From Methanobrevibacter arboriphilus JCM 13429 = DSM 1125 (GTDB lineage: Archaea > Methanobacteriota > Methanobacteria > Methanobacteriales > Methanobacteriaceae): 42,971 bases of DNA. The stretch covers positions 1 through 42,971 of the forward strand of contig NZ_JXMW01000017.1 in assembly GCF_002072215.1 (NCBI RefSeq), written 5' to 3'. The notes beneath the pieces are model-generated. The model made no database searches. It saw nothing but the letters and a program-made list of their open reading frames with translations, and was not told the origin of the DNA. This document shows, piece after piece, positions 1 through 10,643 of this stretch (positions are counted from its first letter, which is position 1; every line of letters starts with the position of its first letter). The translations under genes were made by a program, and so were the position numbers.

Positions 1-834
1 GAGTTGAGAAAGTCTTTAGGATTTAATCAAGTTCCAGAATCAAATCAAATATATGAATTTTTGGCAAGATTTAATCAAAATCAAATACTTGAATTCGTGA
101 TTAAAACATTAAATAAGGAATTTAAACCAATTAAAAGAGGAAAACGCACAGTTTTAATTGATGGAACCGATATACAGGTTGATATGAACTGGAACAAGCA
201 AAATTACACTAAAAAATTTCTCGAGAAAAAAGGGCTTTATTGGGCCAAATCAGCTTCAAAAGGGTTTTATATAGGATTTAAATTAACTTTAGCACTTGAT
301 TATCACACTGGACAACCATTGACCATGTTAATACATAAAGGATCTAAGCATGACTCTGAATTATTCCCTGAAATAATGGAAAAACTAAGAAAAAGAAGAA
401 TAATAAGAAACAAAGACATTATAATAGCAGATAAAGGATATATAAGTTTTAATAATTATCGTGAGGGAATTTTAAAGTATAAAATAGTTCCATTAATATT
501 TCCAAAAGAAAACATGAAAATAAACAAAATTTTAAGCCAATTCAATTATCCTTTAGAATATTTCAAAGTTAAAAACAAAAAAGAAGACATTTACAAAGAA
601 TTAGTTTCTAAATTCAAAAAACTAATCACCAAATGGAAGAAATTTAAAAAAATAAGAGGAAAAATCGAAGATTTCTTCAAATTAACCAAAAAAGGACTGA
701 AAAATAACAAATTCCACAAATATACAAAAGAATCCATAGCAAAAACAAGTTATCTGCTTGTACTTTTAACAGGACTCATCATAAAACAAGGATACAACGA
801 ATCAGAGAGCATGCAAAAGCTCTCAGAAACCTAA
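1..834 (+). CDS. DDE transposase, 5' end cut by window edge
   Basis: The visible 276 residues form the catalytic part of a DDE_Tnp_1-type (IS4/IS5 superfamily) transposase. The first Asp is in VLIDGTD (about residue 49), the second in IIIADKGY (about residue 143) and the Glu in GKIEDFF (about residue 221). The C-terminal third is Lys-rich, as usual for DNA-binding transposases. The frame is open to the first base, so the true start probably lies upstream and the first visible TTG need not be the start. No stop or frameshift is seen, so the enzyme may be intact. The right end of the element should lie just after the stop, but without the left end I cannot define terminal repeats. It is the first of several signs of mobile DNA in the window. 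Confidence 0.8.
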   Translation, partial: ELRKSLGFNQVPESNQIYEFLARFNQNQILEFVIKTLNKEFKPIKRGKRTVLIDGTDIQVDMNWNKQNYTKKFLEKKGLYWAKSASKGFYIGFKLTLALDYHTGQPLTMLIHKGSKHDSELFPEIMEKLRKRRIIRNKDIIIADKGYISFNNYREGILKYKIVPLIFPKENMKINKILSQFNYPLEYFKVKNKKEDIYKELVSKFKKLITKWKKFKKIRGKIEDFFKLTKKGLKNNKFHKYTKESIAKTSYLLVLLTGLIIKQGYNESESMQKLSET

Positions 835-1060
835 AAATCTAGCACCCTAACTATTTTATTCTTTTTTCTCTTTTTTCTTTAATTTTCTTAATATTTGTTT
901 TATTCTCACTATTTAACTTATTGTTAATATTAATTAATCAATCAAAATTAATATATACTCCTAAATATAAATTTATAGGTGAAAAATAAATATATTTGAA
1001 ATAATAATCTAAGAAACTTTTTAATTATTAACAATTAAATAGCTAATTATAGGAGTTTAA

Positions 1061-3729
1061 ATGAGTAACTCTAAATCAAAAATTCCTTTTTAGGCTTTCG
1101 ATAGGAAAAATGCTTTAAATCAAGCTAAATCTTCATTTTCTGGTTTATCTTCTCAGGAATCATCTGATAGATTAGATGAATTTGGCCCCAATACTTTAAA
1201 AAATGATAAGAAAACCCAATCTGATTTTTTATTGTTTATAAATCAATTTAAAAACCCAATTACTCTTATATTACTTTTTGCAGCATCTCTTTCTTTTTTT
1301 CTACAAGATACTACTAATTCAATTATAATATTATTAATTATATTATTTTCAACAATCTTGGGGTTTTGGCAGGAAAAATCTGCAGGTGATGCTGTAAATG
1401 AACTTTTAAATCTTATTAAAGTTAAAACTACTGTTCTTAGAGATGGAAAAAAAGAAGAAATATTTGTTGAAGAAGTTGTAATGGGAGATATTGTTTTTTT
1501 AAGTGCAGGGGATATTATTCCTGCTGATGGCCTTATTATTGAAGAAGATGAGCTTTTTGTTGATGAAGCTACATTCACTGGTGAAACTTTTCCTGTTGAG
1601 AAAAAAATATGTGTTTTAGATAAGGATACTCCTTTAAATAAAAGGATTAATTCTGTTTTCATGGGTTCTCATGTTGTTAGTGGGACTGGGACAGTTTTGA
1701 TTATTTCTACAGGAAAAAATACTGAATTAGGATATATAAGTGAAAAATTAAGCTCTAAAACTCCATTAACAGATTTTGAAATTGGAATTAAGCGATTTGG
1801 TGCTCTTCTAATGGAAATTACTTTAATCATGGTGATTTTCCTTTTTGCAGTTAATGTTCTTTTAAACAAACCTTTTTTTGATTCTTTACTTTTTACATTG
1901 GCTTTAGCTGTAGGATTGACTCCTCAATTATTACCAGCTATAATAAGTGTTAATTTAGCTAAAGGTGCAAAACAAATGGCTAAAAAGAAGGTTATTGTTA
2001 AACGTCTTAATTCTATTGAAAATTTTGGTAATATGACTGTTATGTGTTCAGATAAGACTGGAACTTTAACTGAAGGCAAAGTTGAAGTAGACAATACTTT
2101 AGATTATTTAGGTAATAACAGTGAAATGGTTCTTAAATTAGCTAAAATAAATGCAACTTTACAACAAGGATTTAAAAATCTTATTGATAATGCTATTTCA
2201 AGTATTGAATTAAAAAACTTTGAAGAATATGTTAGGGTTGATGAAATTCCTTATGACTTCATTAGAAAAAGACTTAGCTTGTTAGTAAGACTTAAATCTG
2301 AAAAAAACATAAATAATATCATTAATACTAATACTAATGATTTTAATAATAATCTTAGTAATAACCTGAATAATAAATTTAGTAATAGTCTTAATAGTAC
2401 TGATAATATTGATAATAAAAATATTTTTGAAAAATCTAATATTTTAATTACTAAAGGGGCTGTTATTGAAATATTAAGTATTTGTAGTCATGCAGTTGAT
2501 AATGAAGGGAAAGTTGTTGATATTTCTACTGTAATTGATCAAATAAATGCTCTTTATAATAAATTAAGTTCTGAAGGTTTTAGAACACTAGCAGTAGCCT
2601 ATAGAGATTTTGGAAGTACATCGGTTATTAATCGTAATGATGAATCTCAAATGATTTTCACTGGATTTATTTCTCTTTTTGACCCTCCAAAAGATGGAAT
2701 AAAAGATAATATATCTGATTTAAATAATCTTGAGGTCGAAATTAAGGTAATAACTGGTGATAATGCTTTAATAGCTAAAAATATGGCTAAAAAGGTCGGT
2801 ATGAATAACAATGAGGTTCTTACTGGTAGTGATATTCAAAATATGAGTGATGCTGCTTTTGTTCATAATGTTTCTAAATATAGTGTATTTGCCGAAATTG
2901 AACCAAATCAAAAAGAAAGAATAATACTAGCTTTAAAAAGCATAGGAAAAGTAGTTGGATATATGGGTGATGGTATTAATGATGTTTCAGCTATTCATAG
3001 TGCAGATGTAGGTTTATCTGTTAATACTGCTGTTGATGTAGCTAAAGAAGCAGCTGATATGGTTTTATTAGATAAAGATTTAGAAGTTCTTATTGAAGGT
3101 ATAAAAGAAGGTAGACGAACTTTTGCAAACACTCAAAAATATATATTCATGGCTACAAGTGCCAATTTTGGGAATATGTTTAGTATGGCAGGAGCTTCAA
3201 TTTTTTTGCCATTTCTGCCATTATTGCCAAAACAAGTTCTTCTTACTAATTTAATGACAAATATTCCATCTATGGCCCTTCCTTCAGATAATGTTGATGA
3301 TGAGTGGATAAAACATCCAAGAGGTTGGGATTTAAGTTTTATAAAAAAATTCATGATAGTCTTCGGGATTTTAAGTTCTGTCTTTGATTATATAACTTTT
3401 GGGGTTTTAATATTTCTATTTAAAGCAAGTGAAGTTGAATTTCAAACTGGTTGGTTTATTGAATCTGTTGTTTCAGCTACTTTAATTGTTTTAGTTATTA
3501 GAACAAGAAAATCTTTTACTAAGAGTAAACCAAGTAAATATTTAGCATTTTTTTCAATATCAATAGCTTTATTTGTAATGATATTACCTTATATTCCATT
3601 TGCGTCAATATTAGGATTAAACCTGTGCCTCTAATTTTTTATCTAGTTTTATTAAGTATTGTGGTGTTTTATATAGTATCTGCAGAGATAACTAAAAGAT
3701 GGTTTTATAAGAGCTTAAATTCTTCATAA
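1061..3729 (+). pseudogene. mgtA: Mg2+-transporting P-type ATPase (MgtA-like), two lesions
   Basis: The protein is a type IIIB P-type ATPase, a membrane Mg2+ importer. It shows the actuator motif FTGET, phosphorylation motif CSDKTGTLT (Asp at 2051), KGA in the nucleotide domain, GDGIND, and the PQLLP membrane motif typical of MgtA. A good ribosome site (AGGAG, 1051-1055) precedes ATG 1061, but codon 11 is TAG (1091-1093). The same frame then encodes a normal cation-ATPase N-terminal domain (GLSSQE..DRLDEFGPNTL), with no start codon until TTG 1232. At 3616-3622 a one-base loss moves the last 35 or so residues (PVPLIFYLV to KRWFYKSLNSS) into another frame, ending at 3729. Repaired, it would be about 889 residues, a normal MgtA length. 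An Asn-rich insert (2305-2440) sits in the nucleotide-binding domain. The domains are otherwise well kept, so inactivation is recent, or these are sequencing errors, or the codons are recoded. Confidence 0.85.
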
Positions 3730-3989
3730 TTGATATTTTTTATAGAAATTGATACTGTTCATAAATAATTTAAATTATTTATACTTAATTTTATTTTTTA
3801 CTTTTGAGCATTTATTATCAAAATTATATGTCTTTTTAGTTATGATATAAAATGTTCCTAATAATAAAAATTGTTAAATATTATTAAATATAAAAGTATT
3901 AGTGTTATATACAAATTTATATGTATGAAATTAAATTATATAAAGGACATATTAGAGTATATAAGAACCGATTATAAGGGGGTGAAAAG

Positions 3990-5534
3990 ATGGAAATTTT
4001 AAAAAATAGCCTATCTAGTAAAATATTACTTTTAATATCAGTATTATTCTTATTATTAATTACATTATCAACAATAAATGCTGCTGAAACAAATATAAAT
4101 AGTACTGATAATTTAGGTCAAACCATAGAAAATGCTTCAAATGGAGACATAATAAATTTAGAAGCGGGAATATACACTAATAATGTAACTAATATATTGG
4201 TTAATAAAAGTTTAACTATACAAGGAAAAAATCCTCAGACTACAATAATAAATGCACAAAATTTGGGAAGAATATTCAACATAACAAGTACTGGAACATT
4301 AACACTAATAAATATCACATTGATTAATGGAAATGCAAGTGATGGTGGTGCTATTTATAATAATAATGGAAAAGTAACAATAAACTATTGTATATTTGAG
4401 AACAATACTGCATCATCAAGTACCAATGCACGTGGTGGTGCAATATACAACATAGGCAGTGCAGGAAACCTAACGATAAATAACTCAATATTTAATAATA
4501 ATAATGCATTAATAGCTACTGCTAATCGTCAAGGAGGAGCAATATACAATACAAATTTCATGAATATTAATAATTCTACATTCACAAAGAATACTGCAGC
4601 TTCAGGTGCTGCAATATATAATGCAAAAACATCTATCATTAATAATTCTAGTTTTATAAACAATGAGGCTAGTAGTCATGGTGGCGCAATCTTTAATAGT
4701 CAGCTGAATAATATTTTAAAAATAAGTAACTCTACATTTATAAATAATACTGCGCCAACAGGTGGTGCTATACGTAGTCAAAATCCTGGTAATACTACTG
4801 TGATTGGTTCTTCTTTTATTAACAATACTGCAGGGGTTGGTGGTGCTATAAGCACTGATAATCAGGCTAATTTAAATGTTTCATATTCTCGTTTTGTAAA
4901 CAATACTGATAATAATAATTACACAATAAATGCTCGTGGAACAACCACTATTTTAGATTATAATTGGTGGGGTTCTAACATCAATCCTAATCAGCAAATA
5001 AATGGGACTAATGTGAACAACTATTTTATCATGAATGTTACTAACTTAACTTCTTTAAATTCTAATGGTACAGTCACATTCAAATATACTTTCAAATTAA
5101 ATGACACTACAATATCTTTTGATTCTAGTCTATTGCCTTATTTCACTACTGATGTTTACACTAACATTACAAATGGAGTTATAAAATCATTTGATGCAAG
5201 ATATGAAAAAATATTTAATATCACTGTAAAACAAAACAACAGTATATTATATAGTTTTATACTTGATAATGAAGTTCAAACATTAGAAGGAAACATGACG
5301 CTACCTCCTGAACCACCTGTACCTCCAATACCTCCAGTACCTCCAGTACCTCCTACTCCACCAGTACCACCTTTACCGCCAAATCCTACACCAGAACCAA
5401 ACAACAACAATAATACAAAAAATATAAATAATAATTCAATTGCAAATGCTGCTATGAAAGAAACTGGTATGCCTGTGATAGCTGTAATATTGGTGTTATT
5501 ATCTTGTATTGGTTTGTTAGCTCGTAAACAATAA
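3990..5534 (+). CDS. Adhesin-like surface protein 1 (beta-helix repeats)
   Basis: A secreted, membrane-anchored protein of 514 residues. Residues 1-31 are a signal peptide with a long hydrophobic core ending near INAAET. The body (about 40-330) has repeats of GGAIYN/GGAIFN plus NNTA and NNS words, the pattern of Pmp-like or pectate-lyase-like parallel beta-helices. It closes with an NWWGSN motif that recurs in the other adhesin-like genes here. A Pro-rich spacer (PPVPPIPPVPP type, about 430-465) and an Asn-rich stretch lead to the C-terminal anchor: MKETGMP, a hydrophobic span, then ARKQ. The start follows a strong ribosome site (GGGGGTG, 3978-3984). The family is abundant in Methanobrevibacter and is thought to mediate attachment to other cells or host surfaces; that role is inferred here. 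Many Asn-x-Ser/Thr sites would allow N-glycosylation. Confidence 0.85.
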   Translation: MEILKNSLSSKILLLISVLFLLLITLSTINAAETNINSTDNLGQTIENASNGDIINLEAGIYTNNVTNILVNKSLTIQGKNPQTTIINAQNLGRIFNITSTGTLTLINITLINGNASDGGAIYNNNGKVTINYCIFENNTASSSTNARGGAIYNIGSAGNLTINNSIFNNNNALIATANRQGGAIYNTNFMNINNSTFTKNTAASGAAIYNAKTSIINNSSFINNEASSHGGAIFNSQLNNILKISNSTFINNTAPTGGAIRSQNPGNTTVIGSSFINNTAGVGGAISTDNQANLNVSYSRFVNNTDNNNYTINARGTTTILDYNWWGSNINPNQQINGTNVNNYFIMNVTNLTSLNSNGTVTFKYTFKLNDTTISFDSSLLPYFTTDVYTNITNGVIKSFDARYEKIFNITVKQNNSILYSFILDNEVQTLEGNMTLPPEPPVPPIPPVPPVPPTPPVPPLPPNPTPEPNNNNNTKNINNNSIANAAMKETGMPVIAVILVLLSCIGLLARKQ

Positions 5535-5540
5535 TTTTTG

Positions 5541-5566
5541 GGTAGTGTCTTATTTTTTATTCTACC
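5541..5566 (+). terminator. Possible terminator after adhesin-like gene 1
   Basis: GGTAG (5541-5545) pairs with CTACC (5562-5566) across a T-rich loop, and a T-rich run follows. It lies six bases after the stop codon. The stem is only 5 bp, but a similarly placed short hairpin follows two other adhesin-like genes in this window. Confidence 0.45.
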
Positions 5567-5950
5567 ATTATTTTCTTTTTTTATTATATCTTTAACACTT
5601 TCAGCTTATTGTTGTTGAGAAATCTTTTTTAGATCTATTCACTATTTTTTCAGGAAGTTGTTTTTAGGTTTAATAACAAATTTATAAGATATTTTCTAGT
5701 TTGTGTAAAAATTGCACTAACTGAAAATATTATATTTTTAAAATTTTAATTATGTTCTTTTTTTGATAGCTATTGAAAAGTAATGTTTATTACTGTAGTT
5801 TATATAAATATTATTAAAAATAAAATCATTATTATATTCAAAAATTATAAATATTTCTCATACTATATTTTAAATTGAAGCTTTTGAAAATAGTTTAGAT
5901 ATTTATATAAATTCTAATTTGAAATTATATTATTAAATTGGGTTGTTATA
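5567..5950. other. Intergenic, AT-rich, no gene seen
   Basis: No convincing reading frame, RNA gene or repeat on either strand. The T-rich start is consistent with transcription termination after the adhesin-like gene. The last 100 bases contain several TATA-like words that could serve the recombinase gene. Confidence 0.5.
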
Positions 5951-6979
5951 ATGGCAGAATATTCTGATACAGATCAAATAAAAATATCTAAAAAATGGTT
6001 CGATCCACCAAACACAGGTTTACCTGCTTATGATGATAATGGTAATTTATTGAGTGTTTTAGAGGTTTTTAATTTTCCAGATATGATTGAGGAATATTTA
6101 ATAGAATTAGAAATAAGAAATTATTCTAAAAATACAATTAAAACATATAAATCTATTATTACTAATTTTCATGAATTTTTAAAGACTCAAGATGATCTAA
6201 ATGATGAAAAAAGATTTTTAAGAAGTTTTAAAAGATATATTCAACATTTAAAAAGAGATAAGTTAGTTTCTCAAAATTATATATATTTAGTAACTGTTGT
6301 TTCAAAAAAATTCCTCGAGTTTAATAGATTGTATTTTTTAGATGAAGTTAAAGCTCCTAAAAGAACCAAATCTCTTCCAAAATCACTAAATGAATCAGAA
6401 GTTAAAAAACTCATCAGTGCTTATGATAAAGATATTGATGATGATAATAATGAAGAAATTAGTAAGCTTAATCTTAATGAGAATAATAGTAAAACAAAGA
6501 ACAAAATTAGAAATAAGCTTATTTTAACATTACTATATTCCTCAGGAATTCGAGTTTCAGAACTTGTTTCATTACTAACAAAAGATATAGATCTTGAAGA
6601 TAGGACTATGAGAATTAGAGGTAAAGGGGATAAAGATAGAGTTGTTCTTTTTGATAATAATGCTAAATCTTTGATTAAAAAATATATGATTATTCGAGAA
6701 TCTGATAGCGATTATTTATTTGCAAATAGGTTGGGTAACTCTTTATCAACTAGATATATTCAAATCATGATAAAAGATTATGGAAAGAAAGCTGGAATTG
6801 ATAAAAAAGTAACTCCTCATATTTTGAGACATTCTTTTGCAACACATCTTTTAAAAAATGGGGTTGATATTAGAGTTATACAACAGCTTTTAGGTCACTC
6901 TAATTTATCCACTACTCAAATTTATACTAGTGTCGATATGGAAACCCTTAAAAATGTTTATGATAAAGCTAGAATGTGA
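5951..6979 (+). CDS. xerA: Tyrosine recombinase, XerA-like
   Basis: A 342-residue tyrosine recombinase/integrase. An N-terminal core-binding SAM-like domain (about 42-130, with [10 protein letters not shown]) precedes a catalytic domain with every expected residue: Arg201 in SSGIRVSEL, Lys225 in the GKGDKDR turn, His290 and Arg293 in [11 protein letters not shown], His316 in [10 protein letters not shown] and nucleophile Tyr325 in QIYTS. Archaeal XerA resolves chromosome dimers at a dif-like site; close relatives act as integrases of mobile elements. The intact family layout and the chromosomal neighbours favour XerA. A short acidic/Asn-rich insert (about 160-185) lies in a loop between strands, part of a trend of loop insertions across the window. 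It could also act on the tRNA 3'-end-like fragments near 33-35 kb, but nothing in the sequence shows this. Confidence 0.88.
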   Translation: MAEYSDTDQIKISKKWFDPPNTGLPAYDDNGNLLSVLEVFNFPDMIEEYLIELEIRNYSKNTIKTYKSIITNFHEFLKTQDDLNDEKRFLRSFKRYIQHLKRDKLVSQNYIYLVTVVSKKFLEFNRLYFLDEVKAPKRTKSLPKSLNESEVKKLISAYDKDIDDDNNEEISKLNLNENNSKTKNKIRNKLILTLLYSSGIRVSELVSLLTKDIDLEDRTMRIRGKGDKDRVVLFDNNAKSLIKKYMIIRESDSDYLFANRLGNSLSTRYIQIMIKDYGKKAGIDKKVTPHILRHSFATHLLKNGVDIRVIQQLLGHSNLSTTQIYTSVDMETLKNVYDKARM

Positions 6980-7137
6980 ATTGTTATTAAATATCAATTA
7001 TTATTAATTTAATTATTACTAACAATTATTAAATATTACAATTAGATTTTATATGATTACTTTTTTGCTTTTTATTTATTTTTTAATAAGTGAAAAGTAT
7101 TTATATTATTCATATCAATACTATTTATTGATGCAAA

Positions 7138-8595
7138 ATGTATGAAAAACTATTATTAAATTTAGCAATTTTAGCTGGAAAGATTAGTTTCATTGTTTTA
7201 AAAGTTACAGGAAGACAAGGGACAGCAATGCCTGGGAAAGTAGCTATTAAAATTTTTCCAGGTATTCTGAAAGAGTTAACTAAAAAGTGTAATAAAACTG
7301 TTGTTATTACTGGTACAAATGGTAAAACCACTACGAATAATTTAACAAATCATATTATTGGTGGAAAATATGATAATTTAGTTTCTAATCTTAAAGGAGC
7401 TAATATGATTCAAGGGGTGGTAACTTCTTTCATTGTAAATAACAAAAATTCCTATGATTGGGGAATATTTGAAGTGGATGAAGGTTCTATTCCAGATGTA
7501 ATTCATTTCTTCTCTCCAGATTATGTTATTTTAACAAATTTTTTTAGAGATCAACTTGATAGATATGGTGAGGTTGAAAATACAATACATTTAGTATATG
7601 ATACTTTAAAGGATGTTGACTCTACTTTAATCTTAAATGCAGATGATCCTTCAACTACTCAGTTTAATAAGCTCCCTAATGAAAAAATATATTATGGCTT
7701 TAATAAAAATCAATTTTCTAAAATAGATCATAGTGTAGCAGAGTCTATATTTTGTAAAAATTGTGGTAATCGTTTAAGCTATAATTTTATAAGTTATGGT
7801 AATGTTGGAGATTATTATTGTGATAGTTGTGGTGTTAAACGTCCAGAAATTAATTATGCTGCTGAATCAATAGATATTAAAGATAATATCTATGAATTTC
7901 TATTAAAAATTAATAATTCTGAGAATATTAATGAGAATATTAATGAAAGTATTAGTGAAAGTATTAGTGAAAGTGTTAGTGAAAATATTGCTGAAAATAA
8001 ATTTGTATTTAAATATATGGGTATTTATAATATTTACAACTGTTTAGCAGCTATTTCTCTTTGTTTAACTGAAAATTTTGATATATCCTTTGTTCAAAAT
8101 CAAGTTGAAAATTTTGATTATAAATTGGGACGAATGGAAACTATAAGTTTCCCAAAAAAAGATGTGGTTTTAGTTTTATCAAAAAATCCTGTTGGATTGA
8201 GTGAAGTTTTTAATAGCTTTTCTCATGATGAAGAACCAAAATCTATAATGTTTTTAATTAATGATACTCCTGCAGATGGGAAAGACATATCTTGGATTTG
8301 GGATGCTGATTTTGAGCAAATAAATAATATAAAAAACATTAATTATTTTCACTGTTCAGGAACAAGAGCAAATGAAGCAGTTTTAAGACTAAAATATAGT
8401 AATTTTAACACAGATAAAATAAAAAAATATGTTTCAAAAGAAGCAGGAGATGTTAAAACACCAATAAAAGAGATTTTAGATGAAAATGTTAAATCTTATA
8501 TTATTGGGACTTTTACTGCTGTTCCTGAGGTAAGGAAAGTTTTACTAAAAGAACAATCAAAATATAATAGTGTAAATAATATTAAATCTGATTAA
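7138..8595 (+). CDS. murT: Mur ligase family protein, MurT-like
   Basis: A 485-residue MurT-type Mur ligase. The ATP-binding loop GTNGKTTT has Lys63. The acidic EVDEGS motif and LTNFFRDQLDRYGE follow, as in MurT. A four-Cys zinc ribbon (CKNC near residue 204, CDSC near 227) is inserted in the central domain, a MurT hallmark. The C-terminal DUF1727 region (about 340-475) ends in GTFTAVPEVR. In Gram-positive bacteria MurT works with GatD to amidate the glutamate of lipid II. GatD is encoded next door, so the pair probably forms the same complex; in a pseudomurein-walled methanogen the substrate is likely a pseudomurein precursor, which is inference. A tandem-repeat insertion (residues about 260-285, INES/ISES units) lies just before the C-terminal domain and is absent from typical MurT. 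Confidence 0.9.
   Translation: MYEKLLLNLAILAGKISFIVLKVTGRQGTAMPGKVAIKIFPGILKELTKKCNKTVVITGTNGKTTTNNLTNHIIGGKYDNLVSNLKGANMIQGVVTSFIVNNKNSYDWGIFEVDEGSIPDVIHFFSPDYVILTNFFRDQLDRYGEVENTIHLVYDTLKDVDSTLILNADDPSTTQFNKLPNEKIYYGFNKNQFSKIDHSVAESIFCKNCGNRLSYNFISYGNVGDYYCDSCGVKRPEINYAAESIDIKDNIYEFLLKINNSENINENINESISESISESVSENIAENKFVFKYMGIYNIYNCLAAISLCLTENFDISFVQNQVENFDYKLGRMETISFPKKDVVLVLSKNPVGLSEVFNSFSHDEEPKSIMFLINDTPADGKDISWIWDADFEQINNIKNINYFHCSGTRANEAVLRLKYSNFNTDKIKKYVSKEAGDVKTPIKEILDENVKSYIIGTFTAVPEVRKVLLKEQSKYNSVNNIKSD
7915..7992 (+). repeat. 12-bp in-frame tandem repeat inside murT
   Basis: Units such as GAGAATATTAAT and GAAAGTATTAGT repeat about six times. Each adds four residues (ENIN or ESIS) and keeps the reading frame. 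It expands the loop between the zinc-ribbon region and the C-terminal domain. Confidence 0.8.
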
Positions 8596-8639
8596 ATTCT
8601 TAATCTATAAACTCTTGAATTAATAATAAGGTTAATAAT

Positions 8640-9416
8640 ATGAAACTTGAAGTAGTCAACATGTATCCTGATATTTTAAACATATATGGGGATATTGGAA
8701 ATTTAATATGTATTAAAAATAGATGTGAATGGAGAGGAATTGACATTAACATCAAAAACTTTACAATCGATAAAGAAACTAACCTTGAAGATTCAGATAT
8801 GATTTTAATTGGCGGAGGATCTGATAAAGGGCAAGATATTATTTCAGATCATATTCTTAATCAAAGAAATTCTTTAGAAAGCTTTATTGAGGCAGAAAAA
8901 CCTATTTTAGCTATTTGTGGGAGTTATCAAATATTTGGTAATTATTATCTTAACCCTTATAATGAAAAGATTCCTTGTCTTGAAATTTTTGAAATGGAGA
9001 CTATAAGCAAAAAAGAGAGACTTACAGGAGATATTTTAATCTCTAATAATTTGAAGTCAGATTCATTGTTTAAATCAAAACAATCATATGATTTAACTGA
9101 TATTATTGGCTTTGAAAATCATGGTGGAAGAACTTATCATAATTATGATCCATTAGGCAATGTTAAAGTAGGCTTTGGAAATAATGGGGAAGATGGAGAA
9201 GAAGGTATGATTTATAAAAATTTCATTGGTAGCTATTTGCATGGCCCTATTTTACCTAAAAATCCTCATATTGCCGATTATATGATATTTAATGCTTTGA
9301 AAAATAAGTATGATATTGATTATTTAAATGAAAATATATTAAATTTAAAAGATATTGATGATAATATTGAAATAAATGCTCATAATATAATGAAGAATAG
9401 AATATTAAAAACTTAA
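8640..9416 (+). CDS. gatD: GatD-like glutamine amidotransferase, partner of MurT
   Basis: A 258-residue class I (CobB/CobQ-type) glutamine amidotransferase. The nucleophile is Cys93 in LAICGSYQ and the catalytic His is His201 in GSYLHGP. The early GDIGN and IGGGSDKGQD motifs are those of GatD, which supplies ammonia from glutamine to MurT. The gene starts 44 bases after murT, so the two are probably co-transcribed. The acidic tail after about residue 235 is poorly conserved. In bacteria the complex makes isoglutamine in the wall stem peptide. Pseudomurein contains Glu, Lys and Ala, so amidation of a Glu carboxyl is a reasonable guess. Cobyric acid synthase is ruled out: the protein is half that length and lacks the N-terminal ATPase domain. 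Confidence 0.9.
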   Translation: MKLEVVNMYPDILNIYGDIGNLICIKNRCEWRGIDINIKNFTIDKETNLEDSDMILIGGGSDKGQDIISDHILNQRNSLESFIEAEKPILAICGSYQIFGNYYLNPYNEKIPCLEIFEMETISKKERLTGDILISNNLKSDSLFKSKQSYDLTDIIGFENHGGRTYHNYDPLGNVKVGFGNNGEDGEEGMIYKNFIGSYLHGPILPKNPHIADYMIFNALKNKYDIDYLNENILNLKDIDDNIEINAHNIMKNRILKT

Positions 9417-9491
9417 TCATTTATAAAAAACAAAATAAAAAACTAAAATAAAAACTAAAATTAAGAATAAAATTAAGGCATATTATTAATT

Positions 9492-9956
9492 TTAAGACAT
9501 ATTTTCCATTTCTTTAAAGAATTTTTTGGATCGTATTTCTATTTCTTCATCAGATAGCTTTTCTATTGTTTTGGATATCATCCAATTGTATCCATAGGGA
9601 TCTTTTAAACTTCCCATTCTATCTCCCCAGAACATATTATCCATCTCCATGGTTATTTCACATCCTGCTTCAACAGCTTGTTTGAAAAGTTCATCTGCGT
9701 CATCTGTTATGATCCAAATATCTAGAGGACATCCTCCTATTTCATTTGGTGAAAAAGATCCGAAATTTTCATTAGAATCATTTAAATAAAAATATTCTCC
9801 ATTGATGGTTATTGCAGCATGCATGATACTTCCATCAGGTCCAAAGTACTTTGATACTTCTTCTGCAGAAAACGCTTTTTTATAGAATTCTATTGCTTCT
9901 ATACTGTTAGGTACTATCAAATTAAGAACAATACCTAACTCTTTTCCTATATTCAT
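9492..9956 (-). CDS. VOC family protein, PhnB-like
   Basis: A 154-residue vicinal-oxygen-chelate fold protein. The pattern of NSIEAIEFYKKAF, the middle FSPNEIGG..LDIWIITDDADELF and the C-terminal DPYGYNWMISK match PhnB/DUF1428-like glyoxalase relatives. Such proteins act as metal-dependent isomerases, dioxygenases or antibiotic-binding proteins; the exact activity cannot be read from sequence. A GGTGA ribosome site precedes the ATG with normal spacing. It is a single-gene unit, convergent with gatD, and has no clear functional tie to its neighbours. Confidence 0.85.
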   Translation of the reverse strand: MNIGKELGIVLNLIVPNSIEAIEFYKKAFSAEEVSKYFGPDGSIMHAAITINGEYFYLNDSNENFGSFSPNEIGGCPLDIWIITDDADELFKQAVEAGCEITMEMDNMFWGDRMGSLKDPYGYNWMISKTIEKLSDEEIEIRSKKFFKEMENMS

Positions 9957-10643
9957 TTTATCACCTTTTATTACAATTTTTGTTTTATTATTCCAAAATA
10001 TATTTTTTATTGTAATTGTTCAAAATATTGTTTAATTATTTTTAGTTATATATTGTTTTTATTTGTAAAAATTATATTTCCATATATTATATTTACATAT
10101 ATATTTATATATTATTTTATATATATTTTTAAATAGAACTATTATATTTAAGTAGAACTATTATAAAATTATATTGATATTTATTTTTATAATATTTTTA
10201 GTAATAGAGCAATTTATTTTAATTTTTACAATTTACCGTTATTTAGTCTTATTTAGTTTTATTTAGTCTTATTTAATTTTATTTAGCTCTATTTATCTTT
10301 ATTTGTATTTTTTGATTCATGTTTCATGTATTTTTTCATCTAATATTATATCATTCATATATAATACTTAATATTTTCATAAATGCTTATTTTTAATAGC
10401 ATTTATATTTATTGCTTATATTTTAATTATTAATAGTATTCTATCTGTTTTTAATAAAAAACATTTAACTTATAAAATATTTAACATCTGACATCTTAGA
10501 ATCAATATTTTTGGTTTTAATTAAATAGAAAGTTATTTAAATAATCAATATTAATTATATATAATACTATCGGAAGGTTTATATATGATGAAGTGTATAT
10601 TATATATGTGATATAATAATTATTTATTTTTAAGTTTGATTTT
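9957..10643. other. Long AT-rich intergenic region with short T-rich repeats
   Basis: No supported gene in about 690 bases. A run at about 10240-10310 repeats a degenerate TTATTTAGT word roughly seven times. TATA-like sequence at about 10590-10615 is probably the promoter of gar1, and the first 100 bases hold the divergent promoter of the VOC gene. Confidence 0.5.

Noticed and set aside
1091-1093. Pyrrolysine codon in the Mg-ATPase
   Set aside because: No PYLIS-like or pyl gene is seen, the group is not known for pyrrolysine, and a second lesion in the same gene favours decay or sequence error.
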